This document shows positions 17,396-26,349 of a DNA stretch of 64,000 bases, piece after piece. The notes beneath the pieces were generated by a model that saw only the letters and a program-made list of their open reading frames with translations, did no database searches and was not told where the DNA came from. A program made the translations under genes and the position numbers. Numbering within the stretch: position 1 is the stretch's first letter; each line of letters opens with the position of its first letter. The stretch comes from Candidatus Nanopelagicales bacterium (GTDB taxonomy: Bacteria > Actinomycetota > Actinomycetes > S36-B12). The stretch is from assembly GCA_018401415.1 (NCBI GenBank), contig JAGYKV010000017.1:818001-882000 (forward strand). Reading direction: 5' to 3'.

Positions 17396-20300
17396 ATGAC
17401 TAGTTTGCGCATTGCCCTACAAGAGCGGGTGATTATTGCCGATGGCGCCATGGGAACCATGTTGCAAGCAGCAGATCTCAGCCTTGATGATTTTGAGGGG
17501 CATGAAGGTTGCAATGAGATCATCAACGTAACGCGTCCCGAGGTTGTAGCTGAGATTCACCGCGAATACTTCGCAGCAGGCTCTGATGCCGTCGAGACCA
17601 ATACTTTCGGCTGCAATTGGGCCAATCTTGCTGAATACGGTATCGAGGAGCGCATTTATGAGCTCGCCCATGCCGGAGCGCGGATCGCACGTACCAGTGC
17701 CGATGAATTCAGTGCAGAGAACAAAACTGGGCCTAAGTATGTTCTGGGTTCATTAGGTCCTGGCACCAAGTTGCCATCCCTTCTGCACACCACCTATGAG
17801 CACCTAAAGCATGCCTACCGCGAGGCAAGCCGAGGCCTGATTGACGGTGGCGCTGACGCACTACTGATTGAAACGACTCAGGATCTGCTCCAGGCCAAGG
17901 CAGCCATCAATGGGGCCCGTGAGGCGATCGAATCGACCGACCGCGACATCCTGCTGATTGCTCAAGTGACAATTGAAACCACTGGCACCATGTTGATGGG
18001 CTCAGAGATCGGTGCGGCACTGAGTGCCCTAGAACCATTAAACATTGACGTCATTGGACTCAACTGCGCAACGGGACCGAATGAAATGAGTGAGCACCTG
18101 CGCACCCTTTCGCACCGAACAGAGCTCCCCATCTCCTGCATGCCCAATGCCGGACTCCCTGTCCTCGGACCCAACGGTGCAACATATGACCTCAGCCCTG
18201 CTGAACTGGCGGCATCGCTGCTTGACTTCCACCGGGAATATGGCGTGTCACTCATTGGAGGATGCTGCGGAACAACACCCGATCACATTCGAGAAATCAC
18301 AAGTTATTTCGCAAGCGCGCCCGAGGTCTTAACCATCAATCGAATCAACGAAGCTGGGGCGGCATCCCTCTATCAACATGTTCCCTTCCGCCAGGACCTG
18401 AGCTACCTCGCAATCGGAGAGCGCGCCAACGCCAATGGTTCCAAGGCATTCCGTGAAGCACTTCTCGCGGATGATTGGCAAGCCTGTATTGATATTGCTA
18501 AAGAACAAATTAGAGATGGCGCCCACATGCTCGATCTTTGCGTCGATTACGTGGGGCGTGACGGTGTTGCTGATATGTCTCGCCTGGCCTCACTTCTTGC
18601 AACCGCCTCGACACTTCCAATCATGCTCGACTCGACGGAACCTGCGGTCTTGAAAGCGGGTCTTGAAAGACTGGGCGGACGGTCATTGGTCAACTCGGTC
18701 AATTTCGAAGACGGTGATGGACCTGAGTCCCGCTATGCCCGCATCATGCCTTTGGTGAAAGAACATGGCGCAGCCGTTGTCGCGCTGACAATTGATGAGG
18801 AAGGTCAAGCCCGCACCGCGGATTGGAAAGTCCAGGTCGCTCGACGTCTGATCACGGATCTCACCGAAAACTGGGGCATGAACGTCAGCGACATTTTGGT
18901 CGACACTCTCACATTCCCCATTGCCACGGGACAGGAAGAAACCCGCCGTGATGGCATAGAAACCCTTCGTGCCATTAAAGAGCTCACCGCCGAGTTTCCT
19001 GAAGTTCAAACAACCCTCGGCGTGAGCAATATTTCTTTTGGACTCAAGCCGCAGGCACGAATCGTATTGAACTCGATGTTCTTGCACGAGGCCGTTGAGT
19101 CCGGGCTCACCTCCGCTATCGCGCATCCATCGAAAATCATGCCCCTTGCTCGAATCCCTGAAGAACAGCGAAAAATTGCCCTGGACCTCATCTATGACCG
19201 CAGGGAATACAACGATGACGGTGACCTCACCTACGACCCGCTGCAAAAGTTCCTCGAACTATTTGAGAATGCTGAAACAACAGCCGGCAGGCTCTCTGTT
19301 GCTGAGGAACTGGCCCTTCTGCCCATGCAGGAACGCCTCCCCATGCGAATCATCGATGGCGAAGGTAAAGGTCTTGAAGCAGACCTTGATGAGGCCATGG
19401 CCGCGGGCATCAAACCGTTGGAAGTCATCAACACCTATCTGCTCGCGGGCATGAAAACGGTCGGTGAGCTCTTTGGCAAAGGTGAAATGCAATTGCCCTT
19501 TGTATTGCAGTCCGCCGAAGTCATGAAAAAGGCAGTCGCCTATCTCGAACCCCACATGGAGAAAGTTGAGTCCGATGCAGGGCGAGGCAAAATTCTCCTC
19601 GCAACGGTCAAGGGCGATGTTCACGATATTGGTAAAAACCTCGTAGACATCATTTTGACAAACAATGGCTATTCCACCGTCAACATTGGCATCAAGCAAC
19701 CCATCGGCTCGATCATCAGCGCGGCCGAAGAAAACGATGTTGATGTCATTGGTCTATCAGGATTACTTGTCAAGAGCACTGTTGTCATGCGCGAGAACCT
19801 TCAGGAATTGACCAAACAGGGCCTCAACGAAAAGTGGCCCGTCATCCTCGGGGGCGCAGCACTCACCCGCGCTTTCGTTGAGGACGACCTCAGTTCTGAA
19901 TTCCCCGGCACGGTCCGCTATGCCAAGGATGCCTTCGAAGGACTATCACTCATGGACACCATGATGTCAATCAAACGTGGCGAGGAAGGCGCGGAACTCC
20001 CCGAGTTGCGCAAGCGCAGGGTCAAAAAAGTTGAGCGAAATGACGACGAAATAGTCAGTACCCAACGCAGTGACGTTGCGGCCGATAATGAAATTCCCAA
20101 CCCACCATTCTGGGGAAGTCGAGTGATCAAGGGAATTGCATTAGCTGACTATGTTGGCATGCTGGATGAACGCGCGCTATTCGTTGGCCAATGGGGGCTT
20201 AAGGGCAATCGAGATACTTACCAAACAATGATCGAGGAAGAAGCCCGTCCACGACTGCGCATGCTGCTCAATGAAGCTCAAGCCAATGGGTGGCTCGAAG

Positions 20301-20887
20301 CAGCCGTTGTTTATGGCTACTTTCCGTGCTACTCCGAAGGCAATGATCTGGTGATCCTGCACCACGAGGGACCCAATAAAGGCCAGGAGCGCACCCGCTT
20401 CGCCTTCCCTCGTCAAAGAAGGGATCGCAAACTCTGTCTCGCAGACTTCTTTGCATCCAAAGAGTCGGGCACAATCGATGTTGTTGCATTCCATGTTGTC
20501 ACCATGGGCAACGCGGTCAGCGTTGCCGCCTCTGAACTCTTTGCCAAAGATGCCTACCGCGAGTACCTCGAGTTGCATGGGCTATCAGTGCAACTGACCG
20601 AGGCTCTGGCCGAGCACTGGCACGCACGGGTCCGTAGTGAGTTGAACTTTTCCATCGAAGACTCAGCCGACCTTCAGGAGATTCTGGATCAGGGCTACCG
20701 GGGATCACGCTATTCGTTTGGGTATCCCGCCTGCCCGAATTTAGAAGATCAAATTCAACTATGTGAACTCTTGGAACCAGAACGCATCGGTGTGGAGTTA
20801 TCTGATGAATTCCAACTTCACCCCGAACAGTCAACCTCGGCGATCGTTGTTCACCACCCCGAAGCGAAGTACTTCAATGCGCGTTAA
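17396..20887 (+). CDS. metH: Cobalamin-dependent methionine synthase
   Basis: Transfers the methyl group of 5-methyl-THF to homocysteine via B12. The 1163-residue protein has all four modules. The homocysteine domain (about 1-310) carries zinc ligands in GLNCATGP and GGCCGTTPDH. The pterin domain (about 330-610) contains GERANANGSKAF. The B12 domain (about 640-860) has DVHDIGKN at about 740, whose His is the lower cobalt ligand. The reactivation domain (about 900-1163) has RGSRYSFGYPAC for SAM binding. The start is ATG with AAAGG seven bases upstream. metF overlaps its 3' end by 11 bp. Use of this enzyme implies B12 uptake or synthesis. Confidence 0.97.
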   Translation: MTSLRIALQERVIIADGAMGTMLQAADLSLDDFEGHEGCNEIINVTRPEVVAEIHREYFAAGSDAVETNTFGCNWANLAEYGIEERIYELAHAGARIARTSADEFSAENKTGPKYVLGSLGPGTKLPSLLHTTYEHLKHAYREASRGLIDGGADALLIETTQDLLQAKAAINGAREAIESTDRDILLIAQVTIETTGTMLMGSEIGAALSALEPLNIDVIGLNCATGPNEMSEHLRTLSHRTELPISCMPNAGLPVLGPNGATYDLSPAELAASLLDFHREYGVSLIGGCCGTTPDHIREITSYFASAPEVLTINRINEAGAASLYQHVPFRQDLSYLAIGERANANGSKAFREALLADDWQACIDIAKEQIRDGAHMLDLCVDYVGRDGVADMSRLASLLATASTLPIMLDSTEPAVLKAGLERLGGRSLVNSVNFEDGDGPESRYARIMPLVKEHGAAVVALTIDEEGQARTADWKVQVARRLITDLTENWGMNVSDILVDTLTFPIATGQEETRRDGIETLRAIKELTAEFPEVQTTLGVSNISFGLKPQARIVLNSMFLHEAVESGLTSAIAHPSKIMPLARIPEEQRKIALDLIYDRREYNDDGDLTYDPLQKFLELFENAETTAGRLSVAEELALLPMQERLPMRIIDGEGKGLEADLDEAMAAGIKPLEVINTYLLAGMKTVGELFGKGEMQLPFVLQSAEVMKKAVAYLEPHMEKVESDAGRGKILLATVKGDVHDIGKNLVDIILTNNGYSTVNIGIKQPIGSIISAAEENDVDVIGLSGLLVKSTVVMRENLQELTKQGLNEKWPVILGGAALTRAFVEDDLSSEFPGTVRYAKDAFEGLSLMDTMMSIKRGEEGAELPELRKRRVKKVERNDDEIVSTQRSDVAADNEIPNPPFWGSRVIKGIALADYVGMLDERALFVGQWGLKGNRDTYQTMIEEEARPRLRMLLNEAQANGWLEAAVVYGYFPCYSEGNDLVILHHEGPNKGQERTRFAFPRQRRDRKLCLADFFASKESGTIDVVAFHVVTMGNAVSVAASELFAKDAYREYLELHGLSVQLTEALAEHWHARVRSELNFSIEDSADLQEILDQGYRGSRYSFGYPACPNLEDQIQLCELLEPERIGVELSDEFQLHPEQSTSAIVVHHPEAKYFNAR

Positions 20888-21733
20888 CAACCCGACGATC
20901 TCATTCGAGTTCTTCCCACCCAAAACACCCGAGGGTGAAGCCAGTCTGTTCGAGGCCATCCGCAAACTTGATGTCGTCTCCCCTGATTTTGTCTCCGTCA
21001 CCTACGGTGCCGGTGGCAGTACTCGGGAGCGCACCATCAAAGTCACGTGCGATATCTACCGCGAAACCGGGTATCGAACAATCGCGCACCTGACCTGCGT
21101 GGGTTCCACCAAAGATGAAGTGCAGACAGTCCTGCAACAGTTCCAGGATGCAGGAATCACTGACATCTTGGCCCTCCGTGGTGATCCCGCTGATGGTCCC
21201 ACCGCCCCTTGGGTTACAACATCGGGTGGGTTTGCCCATGCTGATGAATTGGTCGAAATGGCGAACTCATTTGGAACCTTCACCATCGGCGTCGCGGCTT
21301 TTCCTGATATTCACCCGTCAGCGAGTGGTTTCGACGAAGGCATCGATGTCTTACTGCAGAAAGGAAGAATTGGGAGCAACTTTCGCTGTGACCCAATTTG
21401 TCTTTCAGCCTGAGTCTTATGCACGACTTATCGATGAACTAAATAAGCGCGGGTCACAACTCACTGTCTACCCTGGCATCATGCCGGTGACCAGTTTCAG
21501 GCAATTCACTCGAATGCTTGATTTCGCAAACGGCGAGATTCCCAGACTCCATGATGACCGAGTTTGAGAAGCACAAAGATGACCCTCATTCAACGCGCGA
21601 ACTCGGCATCGACATCGCAACTCGAGTGAGCAATCAAGTCCTGGATGCGGGTGCCGAGGGTTTGCACTTCTACACCCTCAACACCGCTGTATCGACATTA
21701 GAAGTCATCTCGCAGCTGGGGCTTCGCTCCTAG
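20877..21733 (+). pseudogene. metF: Methylenetetrahydrofolate reductase, two frameshifts
   Basis: Reduces 5,10-methylene-THF to 5-methyl-THF, the methyl donor for MetH just upstream. The N-terminal part reads MRVNNPTISFEFFPPKTPEG with the catalytic Glu, SVTYGAGGS and DILALRGDPADG. The frame then moves by +1 near 21359-21363 (AAAGG run), continuing as EELGATFAVTQFVFQPESY and YPGIMPVTSF, and again near 21542-21546 (CCC run), continuing as MMTEFEKHKDD and GLHFYTLN. Each event fits one extra base in a homopolymer. Removing both restores a protein of about 285 residues, the usual length. Because the gene is needed with metH and otherwise well preserved, sequencing error is more likely than loss of function. 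Confidence 0.88.
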
Positions 21734-21743
21734 ACACCGGCTC

Positions 21744-21778
21744 AATCAACAATCACCAATCACCAATCACCAATCAGG
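21744..21778. repeat. 7-bp tandem repeat, five units, between metF and rnpB
   Basis: Units AATCAAC, AATCACC (three copies) and AATCAGG follow each other without a gap, starting 10 bp after the metF stop codon. They end at the 3' end of the RNase P RNA on the opposite strand. Confidence 0.85.
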
Positions 21779-22175
21779 GGGAACGAGCCGGTCTATAAGC
21801 CGGATCCTGTACCTGATTGCTCAGGCGGTGATCATCCATCTGGGACCGTTGTTGCCAACGGCCTCATGCGGTCTACCAGCAAATATCAGGCGGGCCGCCC
21901 GTTTGCTCAGAAGGATCCGCGCCGAAACGTGGACCCAACCTCTTGACCTTGCTCCGGGTGGGGTTTACCTAGCTACCGCAGTCACCTGCGGTACTGGTGG
22001 TCTCTTACACCACCGTTTCACCCTTACCAAAGTTTCCCTTGGCGGTTTGTTTTCTGTGGCACTGTCCCGCGGGTTTCCCCGGGTGGGTGTTACCCACCAC
22101 CGTGCCCTGTGGAGTCCGGACTTTCCTCGACACGCTGTTAAGTTCGTGCCGCGATCACCCGACCGACTCGTTCCA
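21777..22175 (-). ncRNA. rnpB: RNase P RNA, bacterial class A
   Basis: On the minus strand the region contains the universally conserved GAGGAAAGTCCGGACTCC block near the 5' end, an ACAGGGCACGGTGG stretch, and the closing GGCTTATAGACCGGCTCG at the 3' end, whose terminus pairs with the 5' end. The length of about 400 bases is normal for the type A RNA, which matures tRNA 5' ends. Exact ends are estimated from the pairing of the terminal stem. Confidence 0.93.
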
Positions 22176-22209
22176 GACTTAAGCGTACGACACCGTGAGA
22201 AGGGTGCAA

Positions 22210-22566
22210 TCAGGCGTTGAAGAATTCCTTGGCTCTACCGGAATACAAAAGCGCCAAAATCACAACACTCCACAAAATTTGGATAAGGCCATTTCCAAAA
22301 CTGCCGAACAGCGACAAGATGCCAGCAATTAGGCCAATGACCGTGACGATCGCGACAATCAAGCGCGAACCGCGATTGCCATCGAAAATACCTTTTGCCA
22401 CCAGGAGATAGATAAGGCCGATCAGGATCGAGAGTGCAAAGACCCCGATTCCCCAGCCCGCAGTATCACCTGAGATGAAACCTAGAACTCCGCCAATAAT
22501 GCCCAGTACACCGGCAATGACAATGAGAACTCCAACAACCGTTACACCTACCGGACGTGGAACCAC
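22210..22566 (-). CDS. Small hydrophobic membrane protein of unknown function
   Basis: About 118 residues with four predicted membrane segments: VGVLIVIAGVLGIIGGVLGF, IGVFALSILIGLIYLLVAKG, RLIVAIVTVIGLIAGILSLF and GLIQILWSVVILALLYSGRA. It ends in a short polar tail. The GTG start (VVPRPVG) has GAAGGAG at good spacing and is preferred to an ATG five codons upstream. No catalytic residues are evident, and I do not recognise a named family. Confidence 0.75.
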   Translation of the reverse strand: MVPRPVGVTVVGVLIVIAGVLGIIGGVLGFISGDTAGWGIGVFALSILIGLIYLLVAKGIFDGNRGSRLIVAIVTVIGLIAGILSLFGSFGNGLIQILWSVVILALLYSGRAKEFFNA

Positions 22567-22752
22567 GGCACACTCCTTCATCTATGACTGATTGAAAATA
22601 TGGATAGGGGTGGTACTGCCCAAACTCTTCCAGTGATTCAGGCTTCAATGCATTCTCGGCGCGCCGATTCACCCAAGTTACTCATGAGTAGATTTCACCA
22701 ATTCGCCGGTGGCAGTGGAGATTCGCCGCAAATTCAGGCATAGGCTCCCCAT

Positions 22753-23520
22753 GTGTATTTTTTGATCCCGCCCAGTGAGGGTAAAACTCCAGCGGCCGCA
22801 GGGGGACGGCTCGACCTCAAAAATCTTCCGTTCGCGGAGCTCAACCCACAACGAGATGAAATTATCGATGCTCTGGTCGGTCTGGCCACCAATAAACCCG
22901 CGGTCGCGTCGAAGGTCCTGGGGCTCGGGCCTACCCAACTTGACCTACTGGAATTGGACCGAAGTATTCGAACGGCGCACTGTGCGCCCGCAATTGACAT
23001 CTATTCGGGGGTTCTCTTTGATCATCTTGGTTACAGATCTCTGACCGCGCGAGGTCGGAAAATTGCCAACCAATCAATTCTTATTTCGTCGGCACTTTTT
23101 GGGTTTGTTTTCCCGCAAACTCTGATACCTGCTTATCGGTTGAGTGGGTCAACGGTGCTTCCAGGAATTGGCCCCCTCGGTGGTTTCTGGAAACCTGAGC
23201 TTGCGCAGGTCGTGGATACTCTTGCCCGGGAACTCGTTGTGGACATGCGTTCGGGTACATATTCGAAGTTGGCGCCGCTTCCCCACCTGGCAAACACCAT
23301 TGAGGTGAAGGTGATGACTTTGGTCAAAGGCATTCGAAAGAGTGTGACTCACTTCAACAAAGCAACAAAGGGGGACCTACTACGCGCCTCCGTGAGCTCA
23401 ACGAAGAAGATTCCACAGAAAGTGGAGGAACTGGACGGTTATTTTCGACAGTTAGGTTTCACGGCCGAAATCGAAGTGACTCGAGCGGGTAGACCAGAAC
23501 TAATAATCCTTACGGACTAG
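22753..23520 (+). CDS. yaaA: Peroxide-stress protein YaaA (UPF0246)
   Basis: A 255-residue protein of the YaaA family, which in E. coli lowers free iron and protects DNA during peroxide stress. Family motifs include the N-terminal FLIPPSEGKT, AIDIYSGVLFDHLGY, ILISSALFGFVFPQTLIPAYRL and the C-terminal RKSVTHFNKATKGDLLRA. The start is GTG; the nearby ATG is out of frame. It is a single gene without obvious operon partners. Confidence 0.9.
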   Translation: MYFLIPPSEGKTPAAAGGRLDLKNLPFAELNPQRDEIIDALVGLATNKPAVASKVLGLGPTQLDLLELDRSIRTAHCAPAIDIYSGVLFDHLGYRSLTARGRKIANQSILISSALFGFVFPQTLIPAYRLSGSTVLPGIGPLGGFWKPELAQVVDTLARELVVDMRSGTYSKLAPLPHLANTIEVKVMTLVKGIRKSVTHFNKATKGDLLRASVSSTKKIPQKVEELDGYFRQLGFTAEIEVTRAGRPELIILTD

Positions 23521-23626
23521 GTAGATGTCTAACTCACAGGGTTTTCACAGGATCAGCCCAGCATTTTCCCAATCATGGGTCGCATTGTGTGTATGACAAG
23601 ATAAACAATCCACATAAGGAGAAGTA

Positions 23627-24169
23627 ATGAAGAATACGTCGAAATGGATTACCGGTGCAGCAATCAGTGCGGGATCATTTGCCCTAGTTATTGGTTCCGT
23701 TGGTGTTGCTCAGGCACATAATGCCCAAGGAGGGTCAGGACCCGATGGTGGAAAGCGCGGGGGCCCGCAAAGTTCCCTCATTGCAGACGGAACCATCACC
23801 CAAGCACAGGCCGATTCGATTCGCACCGCCTTAAAAGATGCCCATGATTCAACCGAAGCGGGCGTGCTCGCCCAACTCGTCCAGAACGGGACTCTGACTC
23901 AAACCCAGGCAGATTCGATTGCGGCGGCCGAGTCGCCTCGCGGCAAGGGTGAGCTCCTCAAGGACTCAATTGTTTCTCAGGCTCAACTGCAAGCTCTGCG
24001 CACGGCAATGCAAGAAGCAATGGAAGCGGGCAAAGGTCGGGTTCTCCAAGATCTGGTAGCAGACGGCACGATCACTCAAAGCCAAGCGGACGCCATTGCG
24101 GAGGCTAAAGCACAGGTGGGTAAAGGCAAAGGGGCAAAGGGCATGAAAGGCCAAGGTCGCCAAGCCTGA
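23627..24169 (+). CDS. Secreted repeat protein with DGTITQxQAD units
   Basis: A 180-residue exported protein: signal peptide about 1-30 (ITGAAISAGSFALVIGSVGV, cleavage at AQA-HN). Four copies follow of a helical unit shaped like LIADGTITQAQADSIRTAL, at about 52, 85, 113 and 143, joined by charged linkers. The basic Gly/Lys-rich tail ends KGKGAKGMKGQGRQA. The start is ATG with GGAG seven bases upstream. A strong terminator follows, then a two-component system. The function is unknown; the repeats resemble surface proteins of small-repeat type. Confidence 0.7.
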   Translation: MKNTSKWITGAAISAGSFALVIGSVGVAQAHNAQGGSGPDGGKRGGPQSSLIADGTITQAQADSIRTALKDAHDSTEAGVLAQLVQNGTLTQTQADSIAAAESPRGKGELLKDSIVSQAQLQALRTAMQEAMEAGKGRVLQDLVADGTITQSQADAIAEAKAQVGKGKGAKGMKGQGRQA

Positions 24170-24184
24170 TCTTCCTGACGCTAC

Positions 24185-24219
24185 AGTGCGGAGTGAACCG
24201 GCATGGTTCACTCCGCACT
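24185..24219 (+). terminator. Terminator hairpin after the secreted repeat protein
   Basis: A perfect 15-bp stem, AGTGCGGAGTGAACC paired with GGTTCACTCCGCACT, has a 5-base loop and begins 16 bp after the stop codon. No clean T-run follows, so it may work with Rho or as an mRNA-stabilising end. Confidence 0.75.
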
Positions 24220-24292
24220 TGTCATATTCTTGATCCGCAGATTCACGGGTCACCGAATAACCAGATGGGGTCATAAAAGTCATGGAATACCA

Positions 24293-24967
24293 ATGATTTT
24301 GGTAGTGGACGATGAATCAGGCGTGCGCGATTTAATCGTGGATGCCTTAAGTCTGGTGTCGATCCCGAGCACGACCGCAAGTCACGGCATGGAAGCATTG
24401 AAGAAAATCAGAGAAGAAACTATTAATTTGGTCATTCTTGATATCAATATGCCGTTGATGGATGGCTATGAAGTACTTCAACGAATGCGCGAAATTGGAT
24501 TAACAATTCCGGTGATCGTGCTCACGGCACGATTGGATCGCGAGGATACTAAACGGGCATTTGAATTGGGTGCCGATGATTTTGTTCGTAAGCCATTCGG
24601 CATAGAAGAGTTGACACTTCGGGTTCAAGCGATATTGCGCCGCTCCATGAGTGACTCTTCATTGAATTCCGCGATTCGGATGGGTGACATTGCCATGGAC
24701 ATTGATCGGCACGAAGTTTCAATGGACGGCAATCCCATCGATGTGTCTCCCACTGAATTCAGGCTTCTCCAAGTTTTTCTGGAGAACCCTGGTCGCGTCT
24801 TGAGCAAGGAACAGCTCCTTTCACAAGTTTGGGGAATGGATAAGTACGTCGATCCGAATATCGTGGAGACCTATATTTCATATTTACGAAAGAAATTCGG
24901 TAAAGGTTTAGCACTCCGCACCGTCCGCGGAGTCGGTTATCAACTTACTGATCAGGTCGCGCCATGA
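24293..24967 (+). CDS. OmpR/PhoB-type response regulator
   Basis: A 224-residue two-domain regulator. The receiver domain (about 1-115) has the acidic pair VVDDE, the phosphoacceptor Asp in VILDINMP, the Thr in VLTAR and Lys in VRKPFG. The C-terminal winged helix (about 130-224) includes SPTEFRLLQVFLENPGRVLS and RTVRGVGYQL. The ATG at 24293 begins the fold exactly; a longer frame runs back into the upstream terminator and is rejected. It overlaps the histidine kinase gene by 4 bp, so the two are coupled. Confidence 0.93.
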   Translation: MILVVDDESGVRDLIVDALSLVSIPSTTASHGMEALKKIREETINLVILDINMPLMDGYEVLQRMREIGLTIPVIVLTARLDREDTKRAFELGADDFVRKPFGIEELTLRVQAILRRSMSDSSLNSAIRMGDIAMDIDRHEVSMDGNPIDVSPTEFRLLQVFLENPGRVLSKEQLLSQVWGMDKYVDPNIVETYISYLRKKFGKGLALRTVRGVGYQLTDQVAP

Positions 24968-26349
24968 AACTGCGTTGGCGAATTACCATCCTCACCGCAA
25001 TCATGATTGCTCTTGCTTCTTCGGCTATCGGAATAGCCAGTTATGTCAATATTTCGCAAGCACAACTTTCTTCCATCGACTCAAATCTTCAGAGCGCTCT
25101 GGGACCCAACTTCAAACGAGTACTCGATCGCCCATTAGGCAGAGGCAATGGCCTCAATGAATTTTACGTTCCCGTAGCCATTGGCGTTATTGGACCGAGG
25201 GGCAATCTAGTTGAAGTTCGCCCGGCGGGGACTCAAAGTGCCCCAGAGATTTTCCCCAACGTACCCGTTGCCGAAATTTTGGCTGATCCTAATCAGGCGA
25301 TGTCCTTTTCGAATGAAACCACCGGAGATTCGTATCGACTCATTGCCCGACCTGGAGGGCGTGATTCTTTAGTTTTTGCCGTTACATCACTGAACGGATA
25401 CGTCACGACCATGAACCAAATCTTGGTGAGCACAATTCTTTTTGTTTTCGGTATAACCATTCTTGGCGCCTTGGCTTCGTGGTTAATAGTGCGAAAATTT
25501 TTCACTCCCGTTGACTCCATGATTGCATCAGCGGGTGCCATTGCCCGGGGTGATATTTCGCAGCGCGTTCCCCATGCACCCGCGGGAACTGAACTCGGGA
25601 ATCTCTCAGAGTCGTTAAATCATATGATCAATTCACTAACAGATTCGATCACGCGCGTTCAAGATTCCGAAAGATTCTTACGAAACTTTATCTCAGATGC
25701 GTCTCACGAGATCCGAACACCATTAACTGTAATTCGTGGCTACACAGAGATTCTCAGAGCCGACAACAGTTTAACCTCAGAACGAGATGTTCGGGCCCTC
25801 GAGCGAATTGATTCCGAATCAGAGCGGCTGGAACGCCTCGTCACCAGTCTGCTTGAACTCGATACGCGACAAAATGTCGTCTTTCCTGCGATGGAAATTA
25901 AACTTGACGAGCTCATTTCACTTCACTTTAATGATTTACAGGCATTCTCCCAGCGACCGATTACCTATGATTTAGAAGCAATACACATTCAAGGAGACCC
26001 CGCTGCTTGGGAACAACTACTTGGAAATGTCACTCAAAACATTACCCGGTATACGCCTGCCCATTCGGAGGTTCGCGTTGCGCTTCACCCAATTGCTATC
26101 GAGGACACGGATTGGGTCGAGTTGGTAATTGAGGACTGTGGTCCAGGAATCCCTGTTGATAAGAGGCTGGAGGTCTTCTCCCGATTTTCCCGACTCGATC
26201 CATCGCGATCAACTCAAACAGGTGGCTTTGGCCTCGGCATGAGCATTATTAAGGCTGTAGTGGAGGCACACTCCGGAGTCGTGGAACTGGATCAAAGCCC
26301 TTGTGGCGGATTACAGATTCGAATCTTGGTACCCCGTATTAGGGCTTAG
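24964..26349 (+). CDS. Sensor histidine kinase
   Basis: A 461-residue membrane kinase partner of the regulator just upstream. TM1 is about 6-28 (ITILTAIMIALASSAIGIAS), followed by an extracellular sensor of about 120 residues. TM2 is about 151-173 (STILFVFGITILGALASWLI) and leads into HAMP. The dimerisation helix carries the phospho-His in SDASHEIRTPLTVIRGY (about 245-260). The ATPase domain has the N-box TQNITRYTP, in which the usual NAxKY is altered, then EDCGPGIP and GGFGLGMSI. The signal is unknown. The 3' end overlaps the convergent rnhA gene by 11 bp. Confidence 0.93.
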   Translation: MKLRWRITILTAIMIALASSAIGIASYVNISQAQLSSIDSNLQSALGPNFKRVLDRPLGRGNGLNEFYVPVAIGVIGPRGNLVEVRPAGTQSAPEIFPNVPVAEILADPNQAMSFSNETTGDSYRLIARPGGRDSLVFAVTSLNGYVTTMNQILVSTILFVFGITILGALASWLIVRKFFTPVDSMIASAGAIARGDISQRVPHAPAGTELGNLSESLNHMINSLTDSITRVQDSERFLRNFISDASHEIRTPLTVIRGYTEILRADNSLTSERDVRALERIDSESERLERLVTSLLELDTRQNVVFPAMEIKLDELISLHFNDLQAFSQRPITYDLEAIHIQGDPAAWEQLLGNVTQNITRYTPAHSEVRVALHPIAIEDTDWVELVIEDCGPGIPVDKRLEVFSRFSRLDPSRSTQTGGFGLGMSIIKAVVEAHSGVVELDQSPCGGLQIRILVPRIRA

